Assembly: GCA_038380435.1 (NCBI GenBank)
Contig: JAWZYU010000010.1
Coordinates: forward strand, 48,022,135-48,086,134
Reading direction: 5' to 3'
Origin: Ryuthela nishihirai
Taxonomy: Eukaryota; Arthropoda; Arachnida; Araneae; Heptathelidae
Length of the DNA: 64,000 bases
Under the pieces are notes generated by a model. The model was given only the letters and a program-made list of their open reading frames with translations. It did not search any database and had not been told where the DNA came from. Position numbers and translations under genes: made by a program. Shown here one piece after another: positions 21,785 through 33,212 of the stretch. Within the stretch, counting starts at the first letter, position 1, and each line of letters begins with the position of its first letter.

Positions 21785-22080
21785 TTTCTTGCACACAATG
21801 GGCTAAATGGCCAGGTTACAAAGACCCTCAATGCTCAGAGAAGGGGATCCACTGAACAGCTATTATGAGACAGATGTCGCTCTCCAGTCAAGGCCATCCA
21901 GCTTGTTCAACGTGAACCACTGCTTAACGTCCCATACGATGGACAGTGGCCTTTCCAAGCCTATTGGTTTCCTTTACTGGGCGAGGGCATGGCGGATGTT
22001 TTGCGGAAATAAATCTCAAAGCTGGCCCAGGTGGGACTCGAACCTTGGAACTGCAGATTACGACTGAGTCATCCCTACCC
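21785..22080 (-). mobile_element. SINE, degraded, lacking tail end
   Basis: CACACAATGGGCTAAATGGC through the body to GGGACTCGAACCTTGG and GACTGAGTCATCCC. Several internal deletions. Confidence 0.8.
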
Positions 22081-22150
22081 ACTTCATTCGGACAAATTAT
22101 TTTTTCTTATATTCATACGATAAAAACTAAAGGTTTGCATTAAAAAAAAG

Positions 22151-22184
22151 TTAGAATTAAAAAAAAGTTTTTTTTTAATTCTAA
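22151..22184. repeat. Short perfect palindrome
   Basis: TTAGAATTAAAAAAAA pairs with TTTTTTTTAATTCTAA around a central G. It could form a simple hairpin; no function inferred. Confidence 0.7.
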
Positions 22185-22218
22185 ATACCAAGAAAGTCAT
22201 GTCTTTGCACACTGGCTT

Positions 22219-22253
22219 TCGGTTGTTTTTACCTCTGAGCAACACTTTTTTTG
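22219..22253 (-). mobile_element. Host SINE of LINE nest, 3' piece
   Basis: GGTTGTTTTTACCTCTGAGC then AACACTTTTTTTGC is the 3' end of a SINE. It is cut by the (ATC)n tail of the minus-strand LINE and continues at 25848-25865 and 29521-29833. Confidence 0.8.
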
Positions 22254-25200
22254 CATCATCATCATCATCATCATCATCCTCAAGCAGCCATGGGCTACGG
22301 AGGTCCAACCAGACCGTGCAATTTAGTTCTCCAAGCAAGTCTATCCTGAGCTACATCTACTGCATCTGGCCACTGCACACCAATTCTAACAAGGTCCTGT
22401 TTGACATTGTCTGCCCACCGCATCCTAGGTCTCCCCTTCTTTCTGAGGCCTTTAGGCACACTGTTCATAACCCTATTCGCCAATCTATAATTATTCATAC
22501 GGGCAACATGGCCAAACCAACGGAGTCTCTCTCTGCACAATATGCTGCTTAAAGGAGGTTGCAAACTCCTTTTCCTAATCTCATCATTAGTTACAAAGTT
22601 GAACCACCTAATGCCCAAGATACTGCGTAAGCATCTGGAATCAAAAGCATCTAGTTTCCTGTTATCTTGTTTACAAAGTGTCCAAGTTTCACTACCATAA
22701 CTAACCCTAGAAAGAACCAAACTATTATACAGTCTAATTTTAGTCTTTAGGTGTATACGCCTATTTCTCCACACTCTCCATAGATTCTTAAAAGTCCCAG
22801 CAGCAATCCCTATTCGTCTGTTAATCTCATGCCGCACATCACCATTATCTGTTACATAGCTCCCAAGATAATTAAACTGTGACACCTGCTCAAGACTGCA
22901 ACCATTCAGATTAACTGAATCACAGCCTGCCTGACCAATTTTCATCACTTTAGTTTTCTCTCTGTTTATAACCAAACCTACTCTACTACCAGCCTCATCA
23001 ACGGCTCGAATGAAAGAGTTCATCTCATCAACATCATTTGCCAGAAGGGCTAAATCATCAGCATAATCTAAATCAGAAATTTTCCTATCTCCAGCCCATT
23101 TAAGGCCAAAATCTTTCCCTTGAAGTGAATTTCGCATAACATAATCAATAACCAAGCTAAAGAGAAAAGGAGACAAAATGCACCCTTGTCGAACACCAGA
23201 AGTAATGCTAAACCAATTGCTACAAGCCTTACCAACTGTCACACACGACTCAGTGTTATTATAGAGAGCTTTCATAATGTTAACTAACTTGTCTGGTATA
23301 CCATATGATCTCACAATCAACCACAAATTATGACGATCAACAGAGTCGAAAGCCTTTTTGAAATCAACAAAGCTAGCAACCAAAGGTTTCTGAAACTCTA
23401 AACATTTCTCAAGAATCTGCCTAAGTGAAAATATCTGATCTACACGTCCCCTACCACTTCTGAATCCACATTGCTCATCACGCAATTGCCTGTCAACCAG
23501 ATTCTTAATTCTATTAAGCACAATCATGGAAAGAACTTTACCTGGAACAGAGAGTAGGCTGATACCCCTATAGTTATCACAAGAACTGCGATCACCTTTT
23601 TTGAAAATAGGGATAACAATAGCTCTGGTAAAATCCTTAGGAACCATGCCTTTATCATAAAAGAGATTCAGAATTTCAGTCATCCAAGTGGTAACCGAAA
23701 CATTCCCAGCTCTAAGCATTTCCGTAGTAATTTCATCTACCCCTGGGGATTTATGAAGTTTAAGTTTAGAAACAGCCAAACTAACTTCAGATTGTGTTAT
23801 AGGGCCAACATTAAAGCCACCAATGCATCTATCATCATTGCAAACAATGGGAGTAGAACTAACTACATTGTTTAGAACATCACTGAAATGCTCAGCCCAC
23901 CTAGCCATGACAGAATCCTCCCCTTCTATAACCTTACCTTGTTTATCCTTCAATCCTTGTATGCCTGTCCGTTTTCTACCACACAAAACATTAACTATCT
24001 GGTACAGCTCTCTGCTGTTGTGCTGTCTAACTGCTTCCTCGGCTTTGTCAGCCAAACCATCAAGCCAAAAATTTTTATCAGCAGCTAACTGATCCTTTAC
24101 AAGTTTATTAAGGTCTCTGTAATGCTTTCTATTAGGACTAGTAGGGTATTGATTAAGGGCATTCCTGCAGTTCTTTCTTTCCGAAATAAGCTCAAGTGCC
24201 TTATCACTCAGATAATTTTGCCTCTTCTGCTCCTTTTTTCCTAAAAGAGTACTGTTAGTGTCCAAAAAAGCCTGTTTAAAATGATCCCATTCTTCCTCAA
24301 CTTCAGTAGTAAGCAAACCATGACTGTCATAATGACTAAGTAACCTATCATGGTAAGCTTTGGCTATAACTGGGTCTTTCAGAGCTTCAGTATTAAAAGT
24401 AAATTTTTTAACCCTAGCACAACACTTTTTAAGTTTAAGTTGCAACACACTTTTAACAAGGTAATGGTCAGATCCAATTTCAGCTCCCCTATATGCCCTG
24501 GTATTCCTAACAGAACTAGTCCATTTGCTGTTAATTAATATGTAATCAATCATATTCTTATGCAGCCCATCAGGTGAAACCCATGTGTACTTATGTATGT
24601 CGCGGTGTTTGTAATAAGTGTTAGTTATTCTGAATCCATTGAGTTTACTTACCTGTAGGAGACGTTGCCCATTGCTATTGCAGCTACCAATACCAAAAGG
24701 GCCTATTACTCCTCCCCAAAGGTCAGAGTCAGTACCAACTTTGGCATTGAAGTCACCAAGAACAAGGGTAATATCTCCTTTCTTGACAGAATTCAAAATA
24801 TCCTGAAGTTGTTCATAAAACCTATCCTTCTCATCCTCATCGGCATCCTCAGTGGGGGCATAACAGCAGATAACATTCAAGTCTTTAACGCTTGTCTGAA
24901 ATTTTGCTGTAAGAAACCTTTCATTAATGCACTCAGATCCTAGAAGAGCATCACTAGCGTGTCTGCTGAGAAGCAGACCCACGCCTTGGTGATGCTTTTT
25001 GTCGTCCCTCCCTGAAAAGAGAAATTTAAGATTATTTTTAAGAATCTGACCTTTATCTGTCCATCTGGTCTCTTGCAAGCCGAGAATATCTAAATTATAA
25101 CGGTGGAATTCTTGTGTGAGGACATCAAGAGAAAAAGCTCTGTGCAGAGTCCTCACATTCCAACTACCTATGGAGAGAAAATGGTTAGTGGGATGTTTAA

Positions 25201-25847
25201 AGAAACTATGTTTATTGAGAGAGGGAATGCCGACAATATCAAACAGCCCCCTAATCGCAGACATGGGGCAAAGACCCGTTCCCCCACTACTAAAGGCTGA
25301 AGCCATCTACACTGGAAGACTTCCTCCAATGTAGAATTTGACGATGCCAATAGAAGCAAAGAGTTCAGGTGCCTGCGATGACTTCTGCTCAGGATTATCC
25401 ACCAGCTGATAAACATATCCTGTGGATCTATTCACTTGGGGCTGTCAACCCACAAACAAAAAGAAAACACAGCGGAAGATTTTCCCTCCACAGAAGCCCA
25501 CCAGTGCAGCAAAATCAGGATCCATAATCAAGCTCAGAGCCATATATCTGTCCAGTCCAGTAGATTTATATGGTCAGCACCAGGACCCTGTGTGGTTGAC
25601 CACTCCTCAGCAGGGTAGAAAAAAAAGAAAAGTAGCCATAGTTGTCCAGATCAGTAGGCCACACTAATCTGGCAGCCCTCCCCTTCCGTTCACTTCCACA
25701 AGAGAGTATCTCTTTTGAAAGTTACTAACGGTCCGCACCACGAGAAGGCGGGGTTGGACATTAGGTGCTAGGCCTGGCCGGTTCTATGCATCATCACAGG
25801 GGATTGGTGCATAGCTCTCCTTCCAGTGACTACCTAGCTACCATTTA
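22254..25847 (-). mobile_element. Full-length RTE-like LINE, minus strand
   Basis: About 3.6 kb. The 5' UTR of about 540 bp begins near 25847 (minus-strand GTGTAAATGGTAGCTAGG). One ORF follows, then a very short 3' UTR and an (ATG)n tail (plus-strand ATC repeats 22254-22278). The single endonuclease/RT ORF, this length and the trinucleotide tail fit the RTE group. A related copy starts 18 bp away in the opposite direction, and both lie within one SINE. Confidence 0.85.
22295..25306 (-). CDS. LINE endonuclease/reverse transcriptase, intact ORF
   Basis: A 1003-residue protein expected to nick target DNA and reverse-transcribe the LINE RNA from the nick. The N-terminal endonuclease/exonuclease/phosphatase domain shows WN at 49-50, Glu in QET at 79, GDFN at 184-187, IDYIL at 253-257 and SDH at 279-281. 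The RT domain shows IPIFKKGD at 565-572, FVDFKKAFDSVD at 646-657, GVRQGCILSP at 704-713 and catalytic YADD at 748-751. The C-terminal part has the RLRWFGHVARM and GRPRMRWADNV motifs seen in RTE/craniofacial-development-protein-2-like LINE proteins. No stop or frameshift. The Met at the ORF start is assumed. It has all key residues and may be active. The RTE clade is inferred from domain order and motifs. Confidence 0.88.
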   Translation of the reverse strand: MASAFSSGGTGLCPMSAIRGLFDIVGIPSLNKHSFFKHPTNHFLSIGSWNVRTLHRAFSLDVLTQEFHRYNLDILGLQETRWTDKGQILKNNLKFLFSGRDDKKHHQGVGLLLSRHASDALLGSECINERFLTAKFQTSVKDLNVICCYAPTEDADEDEKDRFYEQLQDILNSVKKGDITLVLGDFNAKVGTDSDLWGGVIGPFGIGSCNSNGQRLLQVSKLNGFRITNTYYKHRDIHKYTWVSPDGLHKNMIDYILINSKWTSSVRNTRAYRGAEIGSDHYLVKSVLQLKLKKCCARVKKFTFNTEALKDPVIAKAYHDRLLSHYDSHGLLTTEVEEEWDHFKQAFLDTNSTLLGKKEQKRQNYLSDKALELISERKNCRNALNQYPTSPNRKHYRDLNKLVKDQLAADKNFWLDGLADKAEEAVRQHNSRELYQIVNVLCGRKRTGIQGLKDKQGKVIEGEDSVMARWAEHFSDVLNNVVSSTPIVCNDDRCIGGFNVGPITQSEVSLAVSKLKLHKSPGVDEITTEMLRAGNVSVTTWMTEILNLFYDKGMVPKDFTRAIVIPIFKKGDRSSCDNYRGISLLSVPGKVLSMIVLNRIKNLVDRQLRDEQCGFRSGRGRVDQIFSLRQILEKCLEFQKPLVASFVDFKKAFDSVDRHNLWLIVRSYGIPDKLVNIMKALYNNTESCVTVGKACSNWFSITSGVRQGCILSPFLFSLVIDYVMRNSLQGKDFGLKWAGDRKISDLDYADDLALLANDVDEMNSFIRAVDEAGSRVGLVINREKTKVMKIGQAGCDSVNLNGCSLEQVSQFNYLGSYVTDNGDVRHEINRRIGIAAGTFKNLWRVWRNRRIHLKTKIRLYNSLVLSRVSYGSETWTLCKQDNRKLDAFDSRCLRSILGIRWFNFVTNDEIRKRSLQPPLSSILCRERLRWFGHVARMNNYRLANRVMNSVPKGLRKKGRPRMRWADNVKQDLVRIGVQWPDAVDVAQDRLAWRTKLHGLVGPP

Positions 25848-25865
25848 CACAATGTACTAAATGGG
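25848..25865 (-). mobile_element. 18-bp island of host SINE between two LINEs
   Basis: CACAATGTACTAAATGGG is the SINE sequence that normally follows TTTTTTGCA. Its last 13 bp, tgtactaaatggg (25853-25865), recur at 29521-29533 as the TSD of the plus-strand LINE. Confidence 0.85.
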
Positions 25866-26513
25866 GCCTGTAAATGCTAGCTAGGCATAAACTGGAAGGA
25901 GAGCTGTGTACCAATCCCTAGTGATGATGCACAGAACCGGCCAGGTCTAGCACCTAATGTCCGACCCCCTCCTTCTCGTGGTGCAGGCCGTTAGTACCTT
26001 TCAAAAGAGATATTATCTTTTGGAAGGGAATGGAAGGGGAGGGCTGCCAGTTCAGTACGGCCTACTGATCTGGTCATATATCGCCACTTTTTACTTTTTT
26101 TTCAACCCTGCTGAGGAGTGGTCAACTTCACAGGGTCCTGGTGCTGACCATCTATACCTACTAGACTGGACTTGTTTATGGATTTGAGCTTGATTATGGA
26201 TACTGGACTTGCTGCACTGGTGGGCCTCTGTTGAGGGAGAATCTGCTGCTTTGTTTTCTGTTTGCTTCTGGGTTGCCAGCCCTAAGTGAACAGAGGCATG
26301 GGATACCTTATATCAGCTGGTGGATAATCCTAATCAGAGGCCATCGCAGGTACCTGAACCTTACTTAGCTAGTTCGGCATTGTCAAGCCTAAACTGGAGT
26401 AATGTGTCTCAGGCAGGGTCATATGGCTCTTGAAAAAGTTGACTTGAAAAGGTGGTGCCTGATTTTCCTACCAGCATCGGTGACTTCAGCCTTTAGCGGA
26501 GGAGGAACAGGTC

Positions 26514-29428
26514 ATGCCTGTGATCAGGTGGCTGTTTGATATTGTTAGCCCTACCAATCTCAATAAACCTAATTTCTTTAAAAATCCTACTAATAATTTT
26601 CTCTCTGCAGGAACGTCGAATGTGAGAACATTACATAGAGATTATTCTCTTGATGTCCTCACGCAGGAATTCCAGCGCTATAACCTAGATATTCTCGGCT
26701 TGCAAGAGAACAGATGGAGAGGTAAAGGTGAGATACTTAAAAGTAACTTTAAATTTCTCTTTACAGGGAGGGAGGATGGAAAGCATCACCAAGGCGTGGG
26801 TCTGCTTCTCAGCAGACACGCTAGCGATGCTCTTCTAGGATATGAGTGCATTAATGAAAGGTTTCTTATTGCAAAATTTCAGACAAGCATTAAAGACTTG
26901 AATGTTATCTGCTGTTATGCCCCCACTGAGGATGCCGATGACGATGAGAAGGATAGGTTTTATGAACAACTTCAGGATATTTTGAATTCTGTCAAGAAAG
27001 GAGATATTACCCTTGTTCTTGGTGACTTCAATGCCAAAGTTGGTACTGACTCTGACCTTTGGGGAGGGGTGATTGGCCCTTTTGGTATTGGTAGCTGAAA
27101 TGGCAATGGGCAGCGTCTCCTACAGGTAAGTAAACTCAATGGATTCAGAATAACTAACACTTATTACAAACACCGCGACATAAATAAGTACATATGGATT
27201 TCACCTGATGGGCTGCATAAGAATATGATTGATTACATATTAATTAACAGCAAATGGGCTAGTTCTGTTAGGAATACCAGGGCATATAGGGGAGCTGAAA
27301 TTGGATCTGACCATTACCTTGTTAAAAGTGTGTTGCAACTTAAACATAAAAAGTGTTGTGCTAGGGTCAAAAAATTTACTTTTAATACTGAAGCTCTGAA
27401 AGATCCAGTTATAGCCAAAGCTTACCATGATAGGTTACTTAGTCATTATGACAGTCATGGTTTGCTTACTACTAAAGTTGAGAAGAATGGGATCATTTTA
27501 AACAGGCTTTTTTGGACACTAACAGTACTTATTTCGGAAAGAAAGAACTGCAGGAATGTCCTTAATCAATACCCTACTAGTTCTAATAGAAGGCATTACA
27601 GAGAACTTAATAAACGTGTAAAAGATCAGTTAGCTGCTGATAAGAATCTTTGGCTTGATGGTTTGGCTGACAAAGCCGAGGAAGCAGTTAGAAAGCACAA
27701 CAGCAGAGAGCTGTACCAGATAGTTAATGTTTTGTGTGGTAGAAAACGGACAGGTATACAAGGATTGAAGGATAAACAAGGTAAGGTATAGAAGGGGAGG
27801 ATCTGTCATGACTAAGTGGGCTGAGCATTTCAGTGATGTTCTAAACAATGTAGTTAGTTCTACTCCCATTGTTTGTAATGATGATAGATGCATTGGTGGC
27901 TTTAATGTTGGACCTATAACACAATCTGAAGTTATTTTGGCTGTTTCTAAACTTAAACTTCATAAATCCCCAGGGGTAGATGAAATTACTACTGAAATGC
28001 TTAGACCTGGGAATGTTTCGGTTACCACTTGGATAACTGAAATTTTGAATATCTTTTACGATAAAGGCATTGTTCCTAAGGATTTTACCAGAGCTATTGT
28101 TACCCCTATTTTCAAAAAAGGTGATCGCAGTTCTTGTGATAACTATAGGAGTATCAGCCTACTCTCTGTTCCAGGTAAAGTTCTTTCCATGATTGTGCTT
28201 AATAGAATTAAGAATCTGGTTGACAGTCAATTGCGTGATGAGCAATGTGGATTCAGAAGTGGTATGGGATGTGGTGATAAGATATTTTCACTTAGGCAGA
28301 TTCTTGAGAAATGTTTAGAGTTTCAGAAACCTTTGGTTGCTAACTTTGTTGATTTCAAAAAGGCTTTCGACTCTCTTGATCGTCATAATTTGTGGTTGAT
28401 TTGAGATCATATGGTATACCGGACAAGTTAGTTAACATAATGAAAGCTTTCTATAATAGCACTGAGTCATGTGTGAGAGTTGGTAAGTCTTGTAGCAATT
28501 GGTTTAGCATTACTTCTGGTGTTCGACAAGGGTGCATTTTGTCTCCTTTTCTCTTTAGTTTGGTTGTTGATTATGTTATGCGAGATTCACTTCAAGAGAA
28601 AGATTTTGGCCTTAAATGGGCTGGAGATAGGAAAATTTCTGGTTTAGATTATGCTGATGATTTAGCCCTTTTGGCAAATGATGTTGATGAGATGAACTCT
28701 TTCATTCGAGCTGTTGATGAGACTGGCAGTAGAGTAGGTTTGGTTATAAACAGAGAGAAAACTAAAGTGATGAAAATTGGTCAGGCAGGTTGTGATTCAG
28801 TTCATCTGAATGGTTGAAGTCTTGAGCAGGTGTCAGAGTTTAATTACCTTGGGAGCTATGTAACAGATACTGGTGATGTGCGGCATGAGATTAACAGACG
28901 AATAGGGATTGCTGCCGGGACTTTTAAGAGTCTATGGAGAGTGTGGAGAAATAGGCGTATACACCTAAAGACTAAAATTAGACTGTATAATAGTTTGGTT
29001 CTTTCTAGGGTTAGTTACAGTAGTGAAACTTGGACGCTGTGTAAACAAGATAAGAGGAAACTAGATGCTTTTGATTCTAGATGCTTACGTAGTATCTTGG
29101 GTATTAGGTGGTTTAAATTTGTAACTAATGATGAGGTTAGGCAAAAATGATGAGGTTAGTCCAACCTCCTTTAAGCAGCATATTGTGCAGAGAGAGACTC
29201 CGCTGGTTTGGCCATGTTGCCCGTATGGATAATTATAGATTGGCAAATAGGGTTATGAACAGTGTGCCTAGAGGCCTCAGAAGGAAGGGGAGACCTAGGA
29301 TGCGGTGGGCAGACAATGTCAAACAGGACCTTGTTAGAATTGGTGTGCAGTGGCTGGATGCAGAAGATGTAGTTCAGGACAGATATGCTTGGAGAATTAA
29401 ACTGCACGGTCTGGTTGGACCTCCGTAG
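26514..29428 (+). pseudogene. LINE endonuclease/reverse transcriptase pseudogene
   Basis: Colinear with the intact minus-strand ORF but broken. A TGC-to-TGA stop follows GPFGIGS near 27098. A deletion of roughly 60 bp with a frame change occurs near 27490-27530 (after LLTTKVE). A shift follows GKV at 27789, another lies at about 28400 after HNLWLI, a TGA replaces Cys after HLNG at 28815, and a shift or insertion follows DEVRQK near 29148. Core motifs remain legible: QEN replaces the endonuclease QET, GDFNAKV, FVDFKKAFDS, GVRQGCILSP and YADD. No functional product is expected. Confidence 0.88.
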
Positions 29429-29440
29429 CCCATGCTGCTT

Positions 29441-29441
29441 A

Positions 29442-29520
<79 letters not shown>
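29441..29520 (+). repeat. (GAT)n microsatellite, LINE tail
   Basis: About 27 GAT units at the 3' end of the plus-strand LINE. The minus-strand LINE has only about 8. Length variation is expected of such tails. Confidence 0.95.
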
Positions 29521-29522
<2 letters not shown>

Positions 29523-29833
29523 TACTAAATGGGCAGGTCACAAGGACCCCGAGGGCTCAGAGAAGGTTGGGGGAAGGTACCCACTGGACAGTTGTTAGGA
29601 GACAAATGGTAACCTTCAGTCAAGGCCATCCAGCGTGTTATTTAACGTACACAGGGTATATCTCTCCTGCATACAGAGGCACGGATTAATCTCCCATCTG
29701 ACGATCGGTGGCATTTGCAATGCCCATTGGTGTCTTCTTTTTGACCAAATGCAGGGAGGGGGGGGTTAGAGAATATAATTCTGAAAGCTGTCCCAGGTGG
29801 GACTCGAATGAGTGAACTGCAGATTACGAGCCA
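29521..29833 (-). mobile_element. Host SINE of LINE nest, body and partial head
   Basis: Starts TGTACTAAATGGGCAGGTCA (first 13 bp are the LINE TSD) and runs to GAACTGCAGATTACGAGCC, where homology stops inside the tRNA-like head. Confidence 0.8.
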
Positions 29834-31077
29834 TAAGTTTATTTGCAGTGCCATGTTATATCAACGCATGTAATAAAGTTAATTTACAATGCCATATTAT
29901 ATCAATGCATCATAACGTCGAGAATTTTCGACCGGGGGAGGGGGTGAAGATTTTAGAGCGGGACAACTTTTTTCGGGAGGTGGAGGGGGAGAAAAATGTT
30001 TTAAGATTGAAATATTTAGGTTGAGCCATTCATTAATGAGCTCAGTTAGGAATACATATATCATGCATAGATCATACCATCATACTATAATAATAAAGAT
30101 TCCTGAAAATAAAGCGAGAATAAGGTAAATTATTATTGAAAATACATGAAAAAAAATGTTTTTTCAGCAGGTTAATAACTAAAAACAATGATATGATTCC
30201 GAAAACAAAAGAAAACTTTTAAAACCGAAAACAAAGGAAACTTTTAAAATAATCAAGAATTACATTTCGTTAAGGAAACAACTTTAACTTTTGATAGAGA
30301 TATTATTCACTATAAATTAAACTTTCTACCAATTTCTTCTCCGCTCCGTGACAACAGTCGCATGCCAACAGAAATCTACTTTTGAAACTCTTTAAATTCT
30401 AAAATATTCTTTTTTACGGAGAAATGCGACTGATGGGGAAAAAAAGATCACAATGAAATCTCAATGTTTCTTTAATACTATTCGATTCAGTTATTTAAAG
30501 AATTATCATGGAAGCTGAAATATTTAACCACAGCAACCGGTCTTGAGAAACTTATAATATAAAATTTATGAATGTGGAAAGAATTATTTACTATGAAACG
30601 ATGTATATCATAAATATTATTTATTTACTTGTAAAATGTACACGAAAAGAATAGAGACAGAATAGTTATAACTAAGAATAGTTAGCGCACTTAGCCAGGG
30701 ATCAGAAGCTCCTGGATGCGAGTCCTGGATAAAGGTACTGATGATGTTTCTTGCTTTATCTTTCAGTTGTGGACTTGCCTTCCTCACAGATCTTCTCTCT
30801 GGCAAACAGCAAGATGAGGAGTTATTTGTTTATTTATTTATTCATTTATTTATTGAATGCATCCTAATTTTATTAAAGGGTTGGGATTAATACTTGTTAC
30901 TCGTATTTAAGTTTTAATTGGCATCCGAATGAAATTCTTAGATGTACTGCTGTTGTTCTAAACTCCCTGAGTTGGGACCAGTGGGAACAGATGCCAACTG
31001 GGCACAATTGTATGCCTCAGTGTCTCGAAATCAAGCTTTTATGGCCCATACACTGAGATCGCTTTGAGAAAAGTAAA
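29834..31077. other. AT-rich spacer with weak MITE relic
   Basis: No gene. Segment 30400-30620 resembles the 565-bp Tc1-type MITE (AGTTATTTAAAGAATTATCATGG, GGTCTTGAGAAACTTATAAT) and is listed separately. Confidence 0.5.
30400..30620. mobile_element. Degraded Tc1-type MITE fragment
   Basis: Order and spacing of CAATGAAATCTCAATGTTTC, TTATTTAAAGAATTATCATG and GTCTTGAGAAACTT parallel 16150-16330 of the complete MITE. Termini not found. Confidence 0.5.
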
Positions 31078-31079
31078 TA

Positions 31080-31240
31080 CAGTGGACCCCCGCATAACGA
31101 TATCATCGGATAACGAATTTTCGCTTAACGAATTACCTCTCAAAGACTCCCATTGACTCATATAACGAATTTTTCCCGTATAACGAATTGATACGAAGTC
31201 AATCAGTACGTTCATAAGTAGACTTACCAGGCCTCAGCCA
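31080..31240 (+). mobile_element. pogo/Tigger-like terminus
   Basis: After TA at 31078-31079 comes CAGTGGACCCCCGCATAACG, followed by repeats of TAACGAATT. This is the typical style of pogo/Tigger ends. The partner terminus was not seen, so this is probably a truncated element. Confidence 0.5.
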
Positions 31241-33198
31241 AATATCGACGCCTATTTACGAGCGTTTGTAGCTCGATATTCTTTGCCTGCATTGTTTGCT
31301 GTGTTTTTGTTTGCAGAAAGAGCTCAAGACTTTTCGCTTTCTTTTCTCGATCGTTTTCCTTTCATTTTTTTAGACTTTCTATGCGGAAGATAATTTATAG
31401 AAGATAATTCGAGAAAGGATAATAAAAGTAGGAAAGGCTTAACAAAGGGAAAGCAATAAATGGTTGAGAAGACCGAAAAGGAGTCAAAACAAGTATGCTT
31501 GCTACGGAATACAGTTTCTTTCAATGGATCATTTCCACCATCCTGATAAATAAGGACAAAAAAATGCTATCGAATTGAGTGATATTTTACGGTAATATTT
31601 TTGCTTTTTTTATTGATTCTTTTACTGTGATATTAATCATTTTAATCTGTAATATTAATATAATTATTAACTAACTTCGTTCTTATAATGGTTTTTTCAA
31701 GAATTAGTGTTTAGATTTCGTAAACTATGTTTATAAGTTCGAAAATATGAACTTGCGATGGTCTTAGAACGAAATAGGCTTTCAACATGTATTTCCCATA
31801 TTCACATAACCCACAATGACGGGGGTTCGAATTTCTACAGTGACAGCGATGGACAACAAACTGCTGGTGGTTCAGTGGTCAGAGCACCTGACACGTCATC
31901 AGGAGGTCGTAGGTTCGGATCCCACGCGGCTCAAGAAACATATTCCTCTATTCCCCGTCGACTTACAGCATAATAGTGTTCAAAACTTAGTAAATATTTA
32001 AATATTTTAACTTAATCACTCGGAGTCTCCAATTTCCCCATGAGTTACGTTGTAAATGGGGATATTTATCCTACAAATTATAACCAGTTCTCTATTGCTT
32101 AACAATGAATATTTAGATTTGAAATACAAGATTCACTTAGTTCCCTGTTGATCTTTAATTCTGCAGTTTCCAACACGGAGGGATTGACTAATTAACTACT
32201 ACGTTCTTGAATTTATGGTGGTGAAGTATGCAGGGTTATTTAGGTGAACATTTCTTGTGGATAGGGGAATCCTTACTGGGAAACTCTCTTTGCTATCGAT
32301 GCAAATTTTCTGTTTCATTAACAGTATCCAGGAGTGCTGAGAATTACCTGGTTTAGTGGCAGCGGTCTAGACTGAGTTAGTGCACTTTTGGACAACCACG
32401 TATCGAAATAGTTGTCACACAATAAACAAAAACAAATCATTAAAAGTACGCAATCTCCAGCAGTTACTAAACAATAACACTAAATGTATTCAAATTTGTT
32501 TAATATTTACAGAAACCATCGTTAGAGATGGTGTTATTTTATTTATGCGTTTTTTATCAGAACAAACACATACAGTATATCAAATGCCAAAAAGAGAGTG
32601 TATCACTTCCTGGTACTAAATAGCTTTAACTATGTAAGCAAGACATTGAATTAGGCTTTCCCGTTAAACCAGGTGACACTGAGATCATCAAGGCTAGTCA
32701 CTGCAGTAAGGAGGCTGATTCTAGGGTGTCACTGAATATATTCTCACAATGGCAATATAATCACTCAAAAGCTGAGAGTTCTTCGGGTAAGTATTCGTAT
32801 AAGAAACACCATATGACGTCAAGTTATATTTTTTTGCAGTAAGAATAGCACTAACTGGTAAAGCCATAGCATCAAAAGATCTTTTAACACCGTGCATACA
32901 AAAGAGAAGATGGAGGAGAGTCCTTCTAATCTCGAGCTCTTGTCTCTGACGATCAACTTTTGGAAGGACGTGATTCTGCTTCGGTCAACACTAATTAGCT
33001 CTACCCCAGCTGTTCCAAGTGGGACAACTCTGGCGGCTTCGGAATTTCCTGCTACCCAGTGGTGCTCAAGGAATGATGCTTTCGACGTCATTAGGTGACC
33101 GGGAATGAATCCCACTTCACTTTGAGGGCAGGATGGTGTAGCCCCATGGATTCCAGTATCTGCTTAATGAAGACTGAGCTTCTCCTCCAGTTGTCATA
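31241..33198. other. Spacer without supported host gene
   Basis: AT-rich unique DNA with scattered short ORFs lacking domains. It contains one tRNA-like segment, listed separately. Confidence 0.4.
31863..31931 (+). other. tRNA-like sequence, not a clear gene
   Basis: GGTTCAGTGGTCAGAGCACC resembles a D arm and A box. AGGTCGTAGGTTCGGATCCC resembles a T arm and B box. A CCTGA/TCAGG anticodon stem is possible, but the loop lacks the invariant U33. It may be a SINE head or tRNA pseudogene. A similar sequence occurs at 63099-63170 on the other strand. Confidence 0.35.
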
Positions 33199-33212
33199 GG
33201 ATTGATTTACCG

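Larger units (their letters stand above)
25866..29520 (+). mobile_element. Full-length RTE-like LINE, plus strand, dead
   Basis: Same family as the minus-strand LINE. Its 5' UTR begins CCTGTAAATGCTAGCTAGGC and is similar over its length (GGAAGGAGAGCT, CCAGCTGATA region). It ends in a long (GAT)n tail at 29441-29520. A perfect 13-bp TSD, tgtactaaatggg, flanks it. Confidence 0.88.

Noticed and set aside
29432..29689. Poly-Asp ORF
   Set aside because: It is the (GAT)n tail of a LINE running into SINE sequence.
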